A DNA stretch of 64,000 bases from Chitinophagaceae bacterium (GTDB lineage: Bacteria > Bacteroidota > Bacteroidia > Chitinophagales > Chitinophagaceae): contig CANFHA010000021.1 in assembly GCA_947446645.1 (NCBI GenBank), positions 1-64,000 on the forward strand. Direction: 5' to 3'. Shown here piece after piece: positions 26,071-35,264 of this stretch. How positions within the stretch are numbered: position 1 is the first letter of the stretch; every line of letters starts with the position of its first letter. A program made the translations under genes and the position numbers. The notes under the pieces are model-generated. The model did no database searches. It was not told the origin of the DNA and saw only the letters and a list, made by a program, of their open reading frames with translations.

Positions 26071-27093
26071 TTACGTCAGCAACTTCTCCAGTTTCAAAAA
26101 TCCGTCCGATGGATTCAGGTTTTCCCACAGCATTCTGTACACGAACGTAGCTATAGGGATGGGTATCGCCAGGTCTTTAGAAATTGCCTGCATGCCACGC
26201 GCTGCATAGTACCCCTCGGCCACCATGTTCATTTCCAGCACGGCTGCCTTTACCGAATATCCCTTGCCTATCATGGTGCCAAAGGTTCTGTTACGGCTAT
26301 GCAGCGAGTAGCACGTCACCAGCAGGTCGCCTAGGTATGCACTGGTGTGGAAGTCCGGGTGCTCGTTCGATGGATGTACTTTCTCAAAATGGTCCTGCAA
26401 AAAATGGTACATCTCGCGATAGCAGTTCGTGATATATACGCTAAGGAAGTTATCGCCATAGTCCAGCGCACGGGCTATGCCTGCACCTATTGCATAAATG
26501 TTTTTCAGCACCGCCGCAAACTGCGCTCCCCATATATCGTGGTTACAGGTAGTGTTAATATAAGTATTGCCAAAAGCCTTGCCCACCGCCTCTGTAAGGC
26601 CATCATCCAGCCCTGAAAAGGTGAGGTAGGAAAGTCGTTCGTCCGCCACCTCTTCTGCATGGCATGGTCCGGTTATAGAAATATATTGCTCCAGCGGAAA
26701 ACCCATGTTAGTTACCAGGTGGTCATTCAGCAGTAGATTAGCATCAGGTAGTATTCCTTTTATTGCAGAGATAATATTTTTTTGTTTCCAAACACTTTTG
26801 TCCACCTGCTCTATCACGCCCTGTGTATATGCCGATGGTACGGCTACGATCACGGTATCACATTTTTCCAGCATCCCTTTCAGGTCATTGGTTGGCATTA
26901 TCGTCTCCGGCATAAACCTTACTGAGGTGAGGTAATGCGGATTATGCTGCCTGTTTCTCAGGTTGTTTATAGCCTCCTCATTGCGCACCCACCAATGGAT
27001 GTTTTGCCCATTGTCGGTAAGTATCTTCGCCAGTGCGGTTCCCCAGCTGCCGTTACCTATTATGCCTATTTGTCCTAATGATCTCTCGCTCAA
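26071..27093 (-). CDS. gpsA: Glycerol-3-phosphate dehydrogenase [NAD(P)+]
   Basis: This 340-residue enzyme reduces dihydroxyacetone phosphate to glycerol 3-phosphate for phospholipid synthesis. The Rossmann motif is IGIIGNGSWGTALAKIL near the N-terminus. The catalytic region has AVLKNIYAIGAGIARALDYG, where Lys is the catalytic base, and TSAYLGDLLVTCYS follows. It starts with TTG at 27093. A TACTTTTG -7 match lies at 27117-27124 on this strand, implying a leader of about 20 nt. Confidence 0.95.
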   Translation of the reverse strand: MSERSLGQIGIIGNGSWGTALAKILTDNGQNIHWWVRNEEAINNLRNRQHNPHYLTSVRFMPETIMPTNDLKGMLEKCDTVIVAVPSAYTQGVIEQVDKSVWKQKNIISAIKGILPDANLLLNDHLVTNMGFPLEQYISITGPCHAEEVADERLSYLTFSGLDDGLTEAVGKAFGNTYINTTCNHDIWGAQFAAVLKNIYAIGAGIARALDYGDNFLSVYITNCYREMYHFLQDHFEKVHPSNEHPDFHTSAYLGDLLVTCYSLHSRNRTFGTMIGKGYSVKAAVLEMNMVAEGYYAARGMQAISKDLAIPIPIATFVYRMLWENLNPSDGFLKLEKLLT

Positions 27094-27277
27094 TGTATTT
27101 TCGTTTGCTAATGCCCCAAAAGTAAGCGATAATGCAGAAAACTGAAACTGCAGGAAAATCAGTTAGTATTTCGTCTTAAATTCAGCCATACTTTTCTACA
27201 CAACAAGAGCATCGATTTCTGTATTATAATAGCAAAATACTTGCTTACATGGACCAATCTACCAGAGATGCCCTTAA

Positions 27278-28564
27278 ATGTGTAAATTGAGCCATCGAGC
27301 AATTAATCAATTGGGCCAATTATTAGAGACATCCGTTATCATTATAGGTGCAGGCCCTGCTGGGGCCGGTACTTCTTTCTTCTTATCTAAGTATGAGATT
27401 CCCCATATAGTTATAGAAAAGGAGGTTTTTCCGCGCGATAAGGTCTGCGGCGATGCCTGCAGCGGAAAAACGGCACTGGTCATCAATCGTGCTGACCCTG
27501 CATGGCTCTCAGAAATACTGGCTGACCCTGCTGGTTTCATGCCATCATGGGGCATTACCTTTGTAGCCCCCAATCGCAAACCACTCGACATTCCTTTTTC
27601 ACCGAACCGCACACCCCAAACCAAGGCACCCGGCTTTACTGTCTCACGCCTCGTGTTCGATGATTTCCTTTTCCGCAAGATGGCGTCTCCATACTGCACA
27701 ATTTTGCAGGGCACTACGCTTTCCTCTATTGATGATACTGCCGGAAGGGTGACGGTAAAAGCAGCCTGCAACGGTGTATACTATGAAATTACAGCACCCG
27801 TGATTGTGGGCGCGGACGGAGATAAAAGCACGGTTCGTAAGAAATACCTCAATGCCGAAACATCACCCAAAACGTACGCTGTTGGCCTGCGCGCCTATTA
27901 CGAGGGTGTTACCGGCCTGCACAAAGACAACTTTATAGAGCTTCATTTTTTGCCGCAAATGCTGCCCGGTTATCTGTGGATATTTCCGCTGCCAAATGGT
28001 ATGGCCAATGTGGGTGTGGGTATATTATCAGAGCGCATCAGGAAAAAGAAAATAAACCTGAGGGAGCAAATGCTCGATGTCATAAAAAATGATCCATTGT
28101 TGGCTCCGCGCTTCGCCAATGCCCGCCTGGTAGGTAAGATACAGGGCTGTGGACTGCCCCTCGCCCTTGATCGCAAGCCCCTTTCCGGTGATAACTTCCT
28201 GCTAACCGGCGATGCTGGCTGCCTCATAGATCCGTTTAGCGGCGAGGGCATTGGTAATGCGCTTTATAGCGGCATGCTGGCTGCTGCAGCTATTAAAGAG
28301 GCCGGAGAAAAAGGCAACTATTCTGCGGCCTTTCTAAAAACCGCATACGATGATGTAGTGTATAAACGGCTCGGTGATGAATTCAAAGTAAGCGCAGCAT
28401 TGCAGCGCCTTTGCAAATATCCCTGGCTGTTCAATTTCGTGGTCAATAAAGCGCGCAAAAGTCCCTCATTAAGCAATACCATCAGCTCCATGTTCACCAA
28501 CATGGACCTCCGCGAACAGCTCAGTAAACCGTCGTTTTATCTGAAGATTCTATTTAACAAATAG
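27278..28564 (+). CDS. FAD-dependent oxidoreductase, geranylgeranyl-reductase family
   Basis: This protein of about 420 residues has the dinucleotide fold IIIGAGPAGAGTSFFL, then IEKEVFPRDKVCGDACSG typical of geranylgeranyl reductases and tryptophan halogenases. GDAGCLIDPFSGEGIGNALY is the FAD-binding motif 3. It probably reduces an isoprenoid or lipid. The ATG at 27278 may not be the true start, because the first 15 codons fall in an intergenic motif (AATTGAGCCATC...) that recurs at 28635 in noncoding DNA. A TTG at 27311 would give a start just before the Rossmann strand. Confidence 0.8.
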   Translation: MCKLSHRAINQLGQLLETSVIIIGAGPAGAGTSFFLSKYEIPHIVIEKEVFPRDKVCGDACSGKTALVINRADPAWLSEILADPAGFMPSWGITFVAPNRKPLDIPFSPNRTPQTKAPGFTVSRLVFDDFLFRKMASPYCTILQGTTLSSIDDTAGRVTVKAACNGVYYEITAPVIVGADGDKSTVRKKYLNAETSPKTYAVGLRAYYEGVTGLHKDNFIELHFLPQMLPGYLWIFPLPNGMANVGVGILSERIRKKKINLREQMLDVIKNDPLLAPRFANARLVGKIQGCGLPLALDRKPLSGDNFLLTGDAGCLIDPFSGEGIGNALYSGMLAAAAIKEAGEKGNYSAAFLKTAYDDVVYKRLGDEFKVSAALQRLCKYPWLFNFVVNKARKSPSLSNTISSMFTNMDLREQLSKPSFYLKILFNK

Positions 28565-28696
28565 CATTTTAAAGGATAAACAGAGATCAAATCATTTTTG
28601 ATGAGCGAAGTCGAGCAATATCAAATCATCTGTAATTGAGCCATCACGCAATTAAGCAATTAAGCCATTACCTTTGCGCCAGCACTAAAATATAAA

Positions 28697-29794
28697 ATGA
28701 AAAAATACAGTAACATGCTGGCTATGCGCGCCTTGGTAAAAGCCAGCCTGCAATCTATTCTCAAGAGTCCCGCAGCTATTTTCTTTACTATAGGTTTCCC
28801 ATTAATATTTATACTTGTTTTTGGTTTCCTTGGCAATGGCGCCGGTTTTCATATCCGTGTGGCCGCCGCGCCAGGTAGCGACACTACCAGCGGCCTGTAT
28901 GCCATTCTGCAGAAGGTTGATGTGCTTAAGTGGGCAACGGGTGACAGTGCCGCAATCAATAAGATGCTTAGGCAGGGCGACATTGTTGCCACCATAGACA
29001 TTCATACAATGCCCATAGGGTCTAAACCTGCCAACAAGGTCATTCTCAATGTCGCATCTACCGAGGTTCAGAAGGCCGACCAGCTGAAGCGTATTTTGGA
29101 GGGTATAGTGCAAAGCTTCGATCCCGAGATCCAAAAGCGCCAGGCAGATATGCTGAGCGTAGAAATGCATGAGCAAAAAGTACGCAGGTATAAAACTATA
29201 GATTTTGTGCTTCCCGGTCAGCTTGGCTTTTCTGTATTGGCATCAGGTGTGTTTGGTACTGCATTTGTCTTCTACAACCTGCGGCAGACCCTGGTCCTCA
29301 AGCGCTTTTTTGCCACTCCCGTGCGTCGCGGCACTATAGTTATCAGCGAGGGTATTGCGCGTATGTTGTTCCAGATCATCGGCGCCATCGTCATTCTTGG
29401 CATTGGTCATTTCGTGTTCGACTATACATTCTGCCATGGCTGGCTCACTTTTCTGCAAATGCTGGTTATGTGTATGCTTGCCCTTCTTGTCTTCCTCGGC
29501 TTTGGCTTCATAGTAGGCAGCGTGGCCAAGAGCGACTCAGCTATACCTGCCTTTGCTAACCTTATTACCTTGCCCCAGTTCCTGCTGGCGGGTACCTTTT
29601 TTTCTATAGACAATTTCCCCACCTGGCTCCAGCCCATCTGTCGCATACTGCCGCTTACCTATCTTACCGATGCACTACGCAGAATAGCGTTTGAAGGGGT
29701 TGGTTTCTGGGAAGTTCGCACAGATATTTTTGTGCTCCTCATCTGGGGCGTAGTCACCTATGCCGTTGCCGCCAAAACCTTTAAGTGGGAATAA
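28697..29794 (+). CDS. ABC-2 type transporter permease
   Basis: This 365-residue protein has one N-terminal membrane helix (AAIFFTIGFPLIFILVFGFL), a large periplasmic domain (residues about 50-165), then five helices at the C-terminus, the ABC-2 plan. LITLPQFLLAGTFFSIDNFP and ILPLTYLTDALRRI are typical. The ATPase partner is not in the window, so the substrate (drug, polysaccharide or lipid) is unknown. A TACCTTTG -7 match lies 20 bp upstream of the ATG. Confidence 0.88.
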   Translation: MKKYSNMLAMRALVKASLQSILKSPAAIFFTIGFPLIFILVFGFLGNGAGFHIRVAAAPGSDTTSGLYAILQKVDVLKWATGDSAAINKMLRQGDIVATIDIHTMPIGSKPANKVILNVASTEVQKADQLKRILEGIVQSFDPEIQKRQADMLSVEMHEQKVRRYKTIDFVLPGQLGFSVLASGVFGTAFVFYNLRQTLVLKRFFATPVRRGTIVISEGIARMLFQIIGAIVILGIGHFVFDYTFCHGWLTFLQMLVMCMLALLVFLGFGFIVGSVAKSDSAIPAFANLITLPQFLLAGTFFSIDNFPTWLQPICRILPLTYLTDALRRIAFEGVGFWEVRTDIFVLLIWGVVTYAVAAKTFKWE

Positions 29795-29940
29795 CTTTTA
29801 AGTTGAAAGGGAAAACCTAAAAGTAGCCTTAAGGAAAAGAAGCGTAATAATTATTTACTGAATCCATTTTATAAATTTGCACAAGTATCATTCGGTCAAA
29901 ACTTTTGTTTTTTGACTTTCAACTTTTGACTTCAAAAAAA

Positions 29941-30393
29941 TTGTCTCAACTAATCATATATACAGATGGCGCAGCTCGCGGTAATCCGGGCCGCGGAGGT
30001 TACGGAGCAGTCCTCCATTGGGGTACTATTATAAAAGAAATATCCCAGGGCTACAAGCATACTACCAACAATCGTATGGAGCTCATGGCAGTTATCGCAG
30101 CCCTAAAGCTCCTCACCCGCGATGGGCTGGATATTACTGTATACACAGACTCCGCTTATGTCGTTAACTCGGTGGAAAAAAAATGGGTGCATGGCTGGGA
30201 GAAGAAAGGCTATGCAGGCAAAAAGAATGCAGACCTTTGGCAGGAATTTATGAAGCTGAACAAAAAGAACCGGATAAAATTTGTCTGGGTCAAAGGCCAT
30301 GCCGATAACAAATGGAATAACCGTTGCGATGAGCTCGCCACCGCTGCCGCCGATGGTGGTCGCCTGCTAGAGGATGTGGGGTACGAAGGGTAG
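29941..30393 (+). CDS. rnhA: Ribonuclease HI
   Basis: This 150-residue enzyme removes RNA from RNA-DNA hybrids. Catalytic residues are D9 (IYTDGAARGNPG), E47 (NNRMELMAVIAAL), D70 (VYTDSAYV) and the C-terminal Asp in NNRCDELA. The start TTG at 29941 is chosen because the longer frame from 29905 begins inside an ACTTTTGACT-like intergenic tract. The gene is followed by another such tract and then dapF. Confidence 0.93.
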   Translation: MSQLIIYTDGAARGNPGRGGYGAVLHWGTIIKEISQGYKHTTNNRMELMAVIAALKLLTRDGLDITVYTDSAYVVNSVEKKWVHGWEKKGYAGKKNADLWQEFMKLNKKNRIKFVWVKGHADNKWNNRCDELATAAADGGRLLEDVGYEG

Positions 30394-30442
30394 TGACTCA
30401 ACTTACACTTTTAGGTTTTTACTTTTTACTTTTGACTTAGCA

Positions 30443-31210
30443 ATGACCTTCTACAAATACCACGGCACCGGCAACGACTTTATCCTCCTGGATAACAGGC
30501 TTGGCAACATCATCTTGTCCACAGAACAGGTAGCAGCCATGTGCGACCGTCACCAGGGCGTAGGTGCCGACGGTCTCATGTTGTTGCAGCATGAAGAAGG
30601 CTACGATTTTCGGATGGTGTATTACAACTCTGATGGCCGCGAAAGCACTATGTGCGGTAATGGTGGGCGATGCATTACAGCATTTGCAAGTTCGTTGGGC
30701 ATCATTACCAATACCGCACGTTTTATGGCAATAGATGGGGAGCATACCGCCTCCATTAATGCAAATGGGCTCATAAGCTTGCATATGGTAGATGTGGAAG
30801 ATATGGAATTCACGGATGGACATACTATACTAAATACCGGCTCCCCGCACTACGTAGCCTGGGTAAAAGATGTGAAAAATGTTGACGTTTTCAACGAAGG
30901 CAGGCGCATTCGTAACCTTTCTGAATTTCAGCCAAATGGAATCAATGTAAACTTCGTAGAGCAGCTCGATGGCAAACTCCTCGTGCGGACCTATGAGCGT
31001 GGAGTAGAAGACGAAACCCTCAGTTGCGGCACCGGTGTCACCGCGGCTGCGATAGCTGCCACTTGTAGTGCCACTGGTATTTTTAAAAGCGCCATCGAAA
31101 CTCCAGGCGGACACCTTGAAGTATCATTTAAGAAGATATCACCTACATCAGCAACGGATGTGGTTTTGAGTGGTCCTGCGGTTTTTGTATTTAAAGGTGA
31201 TGTTGCTTGA
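30443..31210 (+). CDS. dapF: Diaminopimelate epimerase
   Basis: This 255-residue epimerase converts LL- to meso-diaminopimelate for lysine and peptidoglycan. The two catalytic cysteines are C71 (MCGNGGRC) and C195 (SCGTGVTAAA), both intact. The ATG at 30443 gives the standard N-terminus MTFYKYHGTGNDFILLDNR. A longer frame from 30374 starts in the end of rnhA and a repeat tract and is rejected. The stop overlaps the next ATG by 1 nt. Confidence 0.95.
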   Translation: MTFYKYHGTGNDFILLDNRLGNIILSTEQVAAMCDRHQGVGADGLMLLQHEEGYDFRMVYYNSDGRESTMCGNGGRCITAFASSLGIITNTARFMAIDGEHTASINANGLISLHMVDVEDMEFTDGHTILNTGSPHYVAWVKDVKNVDVFNEGRRIRNLSEFQPNGINVNFVEQLDGKLLVRTYERGVEDETLSCGTGVTAAAIAATCSATGIFKSAIETPGGHLEVSFKKISPTSATDVVLSGPAVFVFKGDVA

Positions 31211-32265
31211 TGAACATTGACCACATCATCATCGGCCAGGGCATTAGCGGCACGCTCCTTAGCCGAGCCCTCATAAAAGAAGGCAAGCAGGTAGTGGTCA
31301 TTGATGAGATCAATGCAGCATCTGCCAGTAGGGTTGCCAGTGGCGTCATAAACCCGGTTACAGGCATGCGGCTGGTGAAAACGTGGATGATAGATCTGCT
31401 GCTGCCTTTTGCGTGGGCAACCTATCGCGAGATAGAAACAGAATTCGGCACATCCATCGTCGACAAGTGCAACATACTCGGCTTTCACCCAACACAAGAG
31501 GCTGCACTTATATTCAGCGACAAGCAGGAAATTGAAAAAGAATATCTCGAAAGGGTAGGGTACGAAGAAAAATGGTCATCGTATTTCCGGTTCAACTATG
31601 GCATCGGCGAGATCGAGCCCTGCCTGCTCGTAAATCTACGCGCCCTGCTCTCCGCCTGGCGAAACAGGCTCATTGAAAGCAATTCGTTGCTCGAAGACCG
31701 GTTCAGCTGGGAAGATTGTAAAATAGAAGAAGACGGTATCACCTACAAAAACATTACGGCGCAAAACATCATTTTTTGTGATGGCGCTACCTGCTCAGTA
31801 AATCCTTATTTCGATAGGCTGCCCTGGTCAAAAGACAAAGGCGAAGCGCTGATAGTGGATATCCCGGACCTCCCTGCAAACAACATTTACAAGCAAGGTA
31901 TCAACATAGTCCCCTGGCACAATGGCTTGTTTTGGGTAGGCGCCACCCACGACTGGAAGTTCACGGATATGCAGCCGACCCTTAAGTTCAGGCAGCAGGT
32001 AGAAGAGCGCCTCAACTATTGGCTAAAACTCCCCTATACAATTGTGGACCATATTGTTGCAGCGCGCCCGGTGAATATGGATCGTAAGCCCTTCGTTGGC
32101 TTTCATCCTCTGCATCCTGCGGTAGGTATATTCAACGGCATGGGTACTAAAGGCTGTTCCGTAGGTCCGTGGTTTGCTCATCAGTTCGCGCGTCACCTGG
32201 CACATGGTGAGCCGATCTCTACCGATGTAGACGTAAACAGGTTCTCCCGCATACTCAGTCGCTGA
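31210..32265 (+). CDS. FAD-dependent amino-acid oxidase-like protein (DAO fold)
   Basis: This 351-residue flavoprotein starts with the Rossmann motif HIIIGQGISGTLLSRAL and continues in the D-amino-acid oxidase/glycine oxidase pattern (AASASRVASGVINPVTGMRL, then PWHNGLFWVGATHDW, FNGMGTKGCSVGP). The reaction is likely the oxidation of an amine or amino acid, but the substrate is unknown. It is coupled to dapF through a 1-nt overlap. Confidence 0.85.
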   Translation: MNIDHIIIGQGISGTLLSRALIKEGKQVVVIDEINAASASRVASGVINPVTGMRLVKTWMIDLLLPFAWATYREIETEFGTSIVDKCNILGFHPTQEAALIFSDKQEIEKEYLERVGYEEKWSSYFRFNYGIGEIEPCLLVNLRALLSAWRNRLIESNSLLEDRFSWEDCKIEEDGITYKNITAQNIIFCDGATCSVNPYFDRLPWSKDKGEALIVDIPDLPANNIYKQGINIVPWHNGLFWVGATHDWKFTDMQPTLKFRQQVEERLNYWLKLPYTIVDHIVAARPVNMDRKPFVGFHPLHPAVGIFNGMGTKGCSVGPWFAHQFARHLAHGEPISTDVDVNRFSRILSR

Positions 32266-32317
32266 TTTGGCTGTATCGCAAACTAATTCACTTTTACGCT
32301 ATGTCTTTTTTGAATAT

Positions 32318-32351
32318 AAAAAAGCCATCCCGCGTTTTGCAAGATGACTTT
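32318..32351 (-). terminator. Terminator of the DUF6600-like gene
   Basis: On the minus strand a 9-bp stem (AAAGTCATC with GATGGCTTT, one G-U pair) with a 13-nt loop is followed by a T run. It lies 20 bp behind the stop of the minus-strand gene. Confidence 0.65.
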
Positions 32352-32370
32352 CTTAGAGCGAGTATACGCT

Positions 32371-33678
32371 CTATCTCTTTTTCACATCATGCGTTGGCGC
32401 TGCTGGCGCTGGCGATTGCCTTTGTGGCTGCGGCCTTTGTTGTGGCGCAGGCTGCTGATGTTGCTGAGGCATTGGTTGCTGATGTTGTTGCGGCTGCATT
32501 TGCTGGCGAGGTTGCTCTTGCGTTGGCTGACGCTGTGGCTGCATTTGCTGGCGAGGTTGCTCCTGCATAGGCTGACGCTGCGGTTGCATTTGCTGGCGAG
32601 GCTGCTCTTGCATAGGCTGACGCTGCGGCTGCATTTGCTGGCGTGGTTGCTCTTGCATAGGCTGACGCTGCGGCTGCATTTGTTGGCGAGGTTGCTCTTG
32701 CATAGGTTGATGCTGCGGTTGCATAGGTTGGCGCTGTTGTGGCATAGGCTGCTGCTGGGGCATAGTTTGCGGCTGGCGCGATGGTTCCTGTTGCTGTGGT
32801 ACTGCCTGGTGCTGTTGTGACATTGGTGACTGCGTGCGCAGCTGCTGATGAAACTCATTATGGTTATGCCCTGCATCATAGCTTTCCGGCTTGCCTATAG
32901 GCCGTGTGGAATTCATAACACTGGTAGGGTGTACAGATGTTGCGCTCTGGCTATTCACTGCCGGGCGGTATATGCTCACCGAGTTATTATTCACATGAGC
33001 GCTGCCAGGTGCGCTTGCATTTGATACATTATATACCGGCACCCGCTGGTGCGATTCCCTTTCTATTACTTCTCTGCGTGGGCCATAGTAGTAGCTTACA
33101 TGGCTGCCATTGTCCACATAGCTTTCATTCACGTAACTGGTATGGCTGATGTAGATGTTTGTGTTGCGTGGCTTGTAATAAGTATACACCCTTGGATGGT
33201 AGAGATATTGAGGGCCCACAAATACCCAGTAGTTATCAGGGTAGTCATAATACCTGCCCGGTATATGATCGGGTGCCATTGGCGCCCAGCCATAGTATCC
33301 GCCACCCTGGCGCCAGCTTACCCACGCGGGTGCCCACTCATGCCCGGGTACCCATACCCATCCATAATAGGAATTGTACGTCCAGCGGCCATAGTGGTAT
33401 GCGGCCCAGCCCCAGGGAGCGTCTGAAACCCACATATTTCCATAGTCCGTCATCGCCCAGTGCCCTTCCGTTGCATACGGACGAAAGCCTTCCTCCACAT
33501 TCGGTATCCATACATTCCCATACACAGGGTCTGCTACCCATTGCCCATATGGCGACAGTTCATCATAAAATGTTTGGTACGAAACCACTACATCCTGTGC
33601 ATATGCCCGTGGCTGCATAGATGAACTAAGCATAGCGCATAGCATCAGTGTGCTGGCAATCTGGTAGATTCTCTTCAT
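32371..33678 (-). CDS. Secreted DUF6600-like protein with Pro/Gln repeat tail
   Basis: This 435-residue protein has a signal peptide (IASTLMLCAMLSSSMQPRAYA) and an N-terminal region rich in Tyr and Trp that matches the DUF6600 type (QTFYDELSPYGQWVADPVYG, then WGWAAYHYGRW, GWVWVPGHEWAPAWVSWR). Residues about 210-290 are Ser/Asn/His-rich. The last 140 residues are Pro/Gln/Met-rich and contain a 15-residue tandem unit QPMQEQPRQQMQPQR repeated about five times. Function is unknown; a cell-surface or periplasmic matrix role is plausible for such a tail. The gene is followed by an intrinsic terminator. Confidence 0.8.
   Translation of the reverse strand: MKRIYQIASTLMLCAMLSSSMQPRAYAQDVVVSYQTFYDELSPYGQWVADPVYGNVWIPNVEEGFRPYATEGHWAMTDYGNMWVSDAPWGWAAYHYGRWTYNSYYGWVWVPGHEWAPAWVSWRQGGGYYGWAPMAPDHIPGRYYDYPDNYWVFVGPQYLYHPRVYTYYKPRNTNIYISHTSYVNESYVDNGSHVSYYYGPRREVIERESHQRVPVYNVSNASAPGSAHVNNNSVSIYRPAVNSQSATSVHPTSVMNSTRPIGKPESYDAGHNHNEFHQQLRTQSPMSQQHQAVPQQQEPSRQPQTMPQQQPMPQQRQPMQPQHQPMQEQPRQQMQPQRQPMQEQPRQQMQPQRQPMQEQPRQQMQPQRQPMQEQPRQQMQPQRQPTQEQPRQQMQPQQHQQPMPQQHQQPAPQQRPQPQRQSPAPAAPTHDVKKR
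32508..32732. repeat. 45-bp coding tandem repeat, about 5 copies
   Basis: Units begin at 32508, 32553, 32598, 32643 and, degenerate, 32688. Each encodes QPMQEQPRQQMQPQR on the minus strand. Copies differ at a few positions, mostly silent. The repeats keep the frame, so copy-number change would alter the tail length only. Confidence 0.85.
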
Positions 33679-33768
33679 ATTGTTCGTGTGTTGATTAAAA
33701 AACTGGTTTATTAATTTTCCAAAATAAATGTTTTACCCGGGTTAGCATAATTTAATAAAAATATCGCT

Positions 33769-34278
33769 TTAAATATTCCCGCTTTTATGCCGGCTGTTCC
33801 TGATCATTTTTAGAGCTGCCAGTGCAGCCTCTTCTCCCTTATGACCATGGCTGCCACCAAGGCGCTCCCAAGCCTGCGCATCTGTGTCCAGCGTCAGCAC
33901 CCCGAAGATCACCGGTATTGGTAGTGTCAGGTTCAAGTGCAGTATTCCATCCGTTACTGCCCTGCATACATAATCAAAGTGTGGTGTGCCGCCCCTTATC
34001 ACTGCGCCAAAGGCTATAATGGCTTCAGGCCGCTCATCTTTGTCTTTGTAATGTTCCCACACTTCTCTGCAGCCGAAAGGCAGCTCAAAACAGCCCGGCA
34101 CAGTCGTTTTATCAATGATCTCGCCAGTAAACTTATGTATTATACCCTCACTGCCATTCACCAGTTCGCGTACTATCTTGTCATTCCATTCAGTGCATAC
34201 TATGGCCACCCGTGGCAGTTTCAGCTGCTCCAGCATCTGGGTGTCCAACAAACTACTGCTATCGTGCGATTGAGCCAT
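33769..34278 (-). CDS. ribH: 6,7-dimethyl-8-ribityllumazine synthase
   Basis: This 169-residue enzyme makes the lumazine precursor of riboflavin. The active-site sequence is intact: VCTEWNDKIV, VPGCFELPFG, AFGAVIRGGTPHFDYVCRAV and PVIFGVLTLDTDAQAWER. The length is normal. It is separated from ribBA by about 10 kb, so the riboflavin genes are scattered. The spacer upstream (34279-34378) contains the CTTTGCGCCTTAGCGTC motif, which pairs imperfectly with ACGCTAA nearby. Confidence 0.95.
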   Translation of the reverse strand: MAQSHDSSSLLDTQMLEQLKLPRVAIVCTEWNDKIVRELVNGSEGIIHKFTGEIIDKTTVPGCFELPFGCREVWEHYKDKDERPEAIIAFGAVIRGGTPHFDYVCRAVTDGILHLNLTLPIPVIFGVLTLDTDAQAWERLGGSHGHKGEEAALAALKMIRNSRHKSGNI

Positions 34279-34378
34279 ATTGTCCGTATTTAATATATTA
34301 AAATAAAAAAAACGCTAAAGAGCAAATCTACTGATAGACTTTGCGCCTTAGCGTCTTTGCGTTAAAAAGGTTCGCGAT

Positions 34379-35095
34379 TTAGTTTACCTCACCCAGTCTA
34401 GCCAGTTCCTTATCCATATCGCGCGCCTGCATGCTCGCAGGGTATTCGTCACGTATACGTTTAAAAGCAGCCTTGGCGTCATTTACCTGGTTGCTTGCAG
34501 CATATGCCAGGCCCAGGTGATACAGGTACATTGGTGTTACCATTGTATTGTCCTTATCTGCTGTTGCTTTCTTGAAATTGTCTATGGCTTTAGCGCTATT
34601 GCCGCTTTCTATATAGGCATCGCCCAGCAGGCCCCATGCCTGGTTAGCAAGCATCGTTCCCTTGCCGTTAAAGGCTTCAAGAGCAGTAATGGCGTTCTTG
34701 AAATCTCCGGTTTTCAGGTAGCATACGCCTTCGTAGTAGTGGGCAAGGTTGCCGGCTGCTGTGCCGTCAAACTTCTTGGCTATCTTAGAAAAACCAAGGT
34801 TTTTGCCATCGCCGTTCAGTGCCAGGTTCAGTGAGTCAGCCCTGAAGTACATCTGAGGGTAGGAGAGCGCAGTAGCTGCTTTCTCTTCTGCTGGTCCCTT
34901 ATAAAGTTTTGTATAAGCAAAGTATACCACTATCGCGCCCAGTACCACGGTAGTAACAGTGCTGATCACCTTTTTGTTGTTTTCGTAGAACGCCTGCAAC
35001 GTTTCCATCGGGTCGGTTTCCACTTCACGCTCTACCGGCCTTGATGGTGTAGTAGTTATTTCTTCTCCTGGTTGGTTTCTTACTGAATTTGCCAT
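34379..35095 (-). CDS. Membrane-anchored tetratricopeptide repeat protein
   Basis: This 238-residue protein has a cytoplasmic N-terminus, one membrane helix (STVTTVVLGAIVVYFAYT, about residues 45-62) and TPR repeats in the C-terminal half (KAIDNFKKATADKDN, then LYHLGLAYAASNQVNDAKAA). The layout is that of YfgM-like proteins, which link secretion with periplasmic chaperones. That is a loose analogy. The ATG at 35095 is preferred over a GTG at 35110. Confidence 0.82.
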   Translation of the reverse strand: MANSVRNQPGEEITTTPSRPVEREVETDPMETLQAFYENNKKVISTVTTVVLGAIVVYFAYTKLYKGPAEEKAATALSYPQMYFRADSLNLALNGDGKNLGFSKIAKKFDGTAAGNLAHYYEGVCYLKTGDFKNAITALEAFNGKGTMLANQAWGLLGDAYIESGNSAKAIDNFKKATADKDNTMVTPMYLYHLGLAYAASNQVNDAKAAFKRIRDEYPASMQARDMDKELARLGEVN

Positions 35096-35264
35096 GTTTT
35101 TTATCCCCACATTGCCCGCCGGGCTTTTTTTAATAACGCGAATCGGGTATTTTTTCGCGCCTTGTTATTTATTGATAGACTATCTTCTAGTCTGTTTAAT
35201 GCTTAATTCTTATTCAAAGTTCAATGTCTGATTCTATAACGAACTCCTCTTTTAGGGTAGGGGG

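Noticed and set aside
32344-32820. Leucine-rich plus-strand frame opposite the Pro/Gln tail
   Set aside because: It is the reverse complement of the repeat tail; the composition (Leu/Arg/Trp repeats) is what an antisense reading of Gln/Pro/Met repeats gives.
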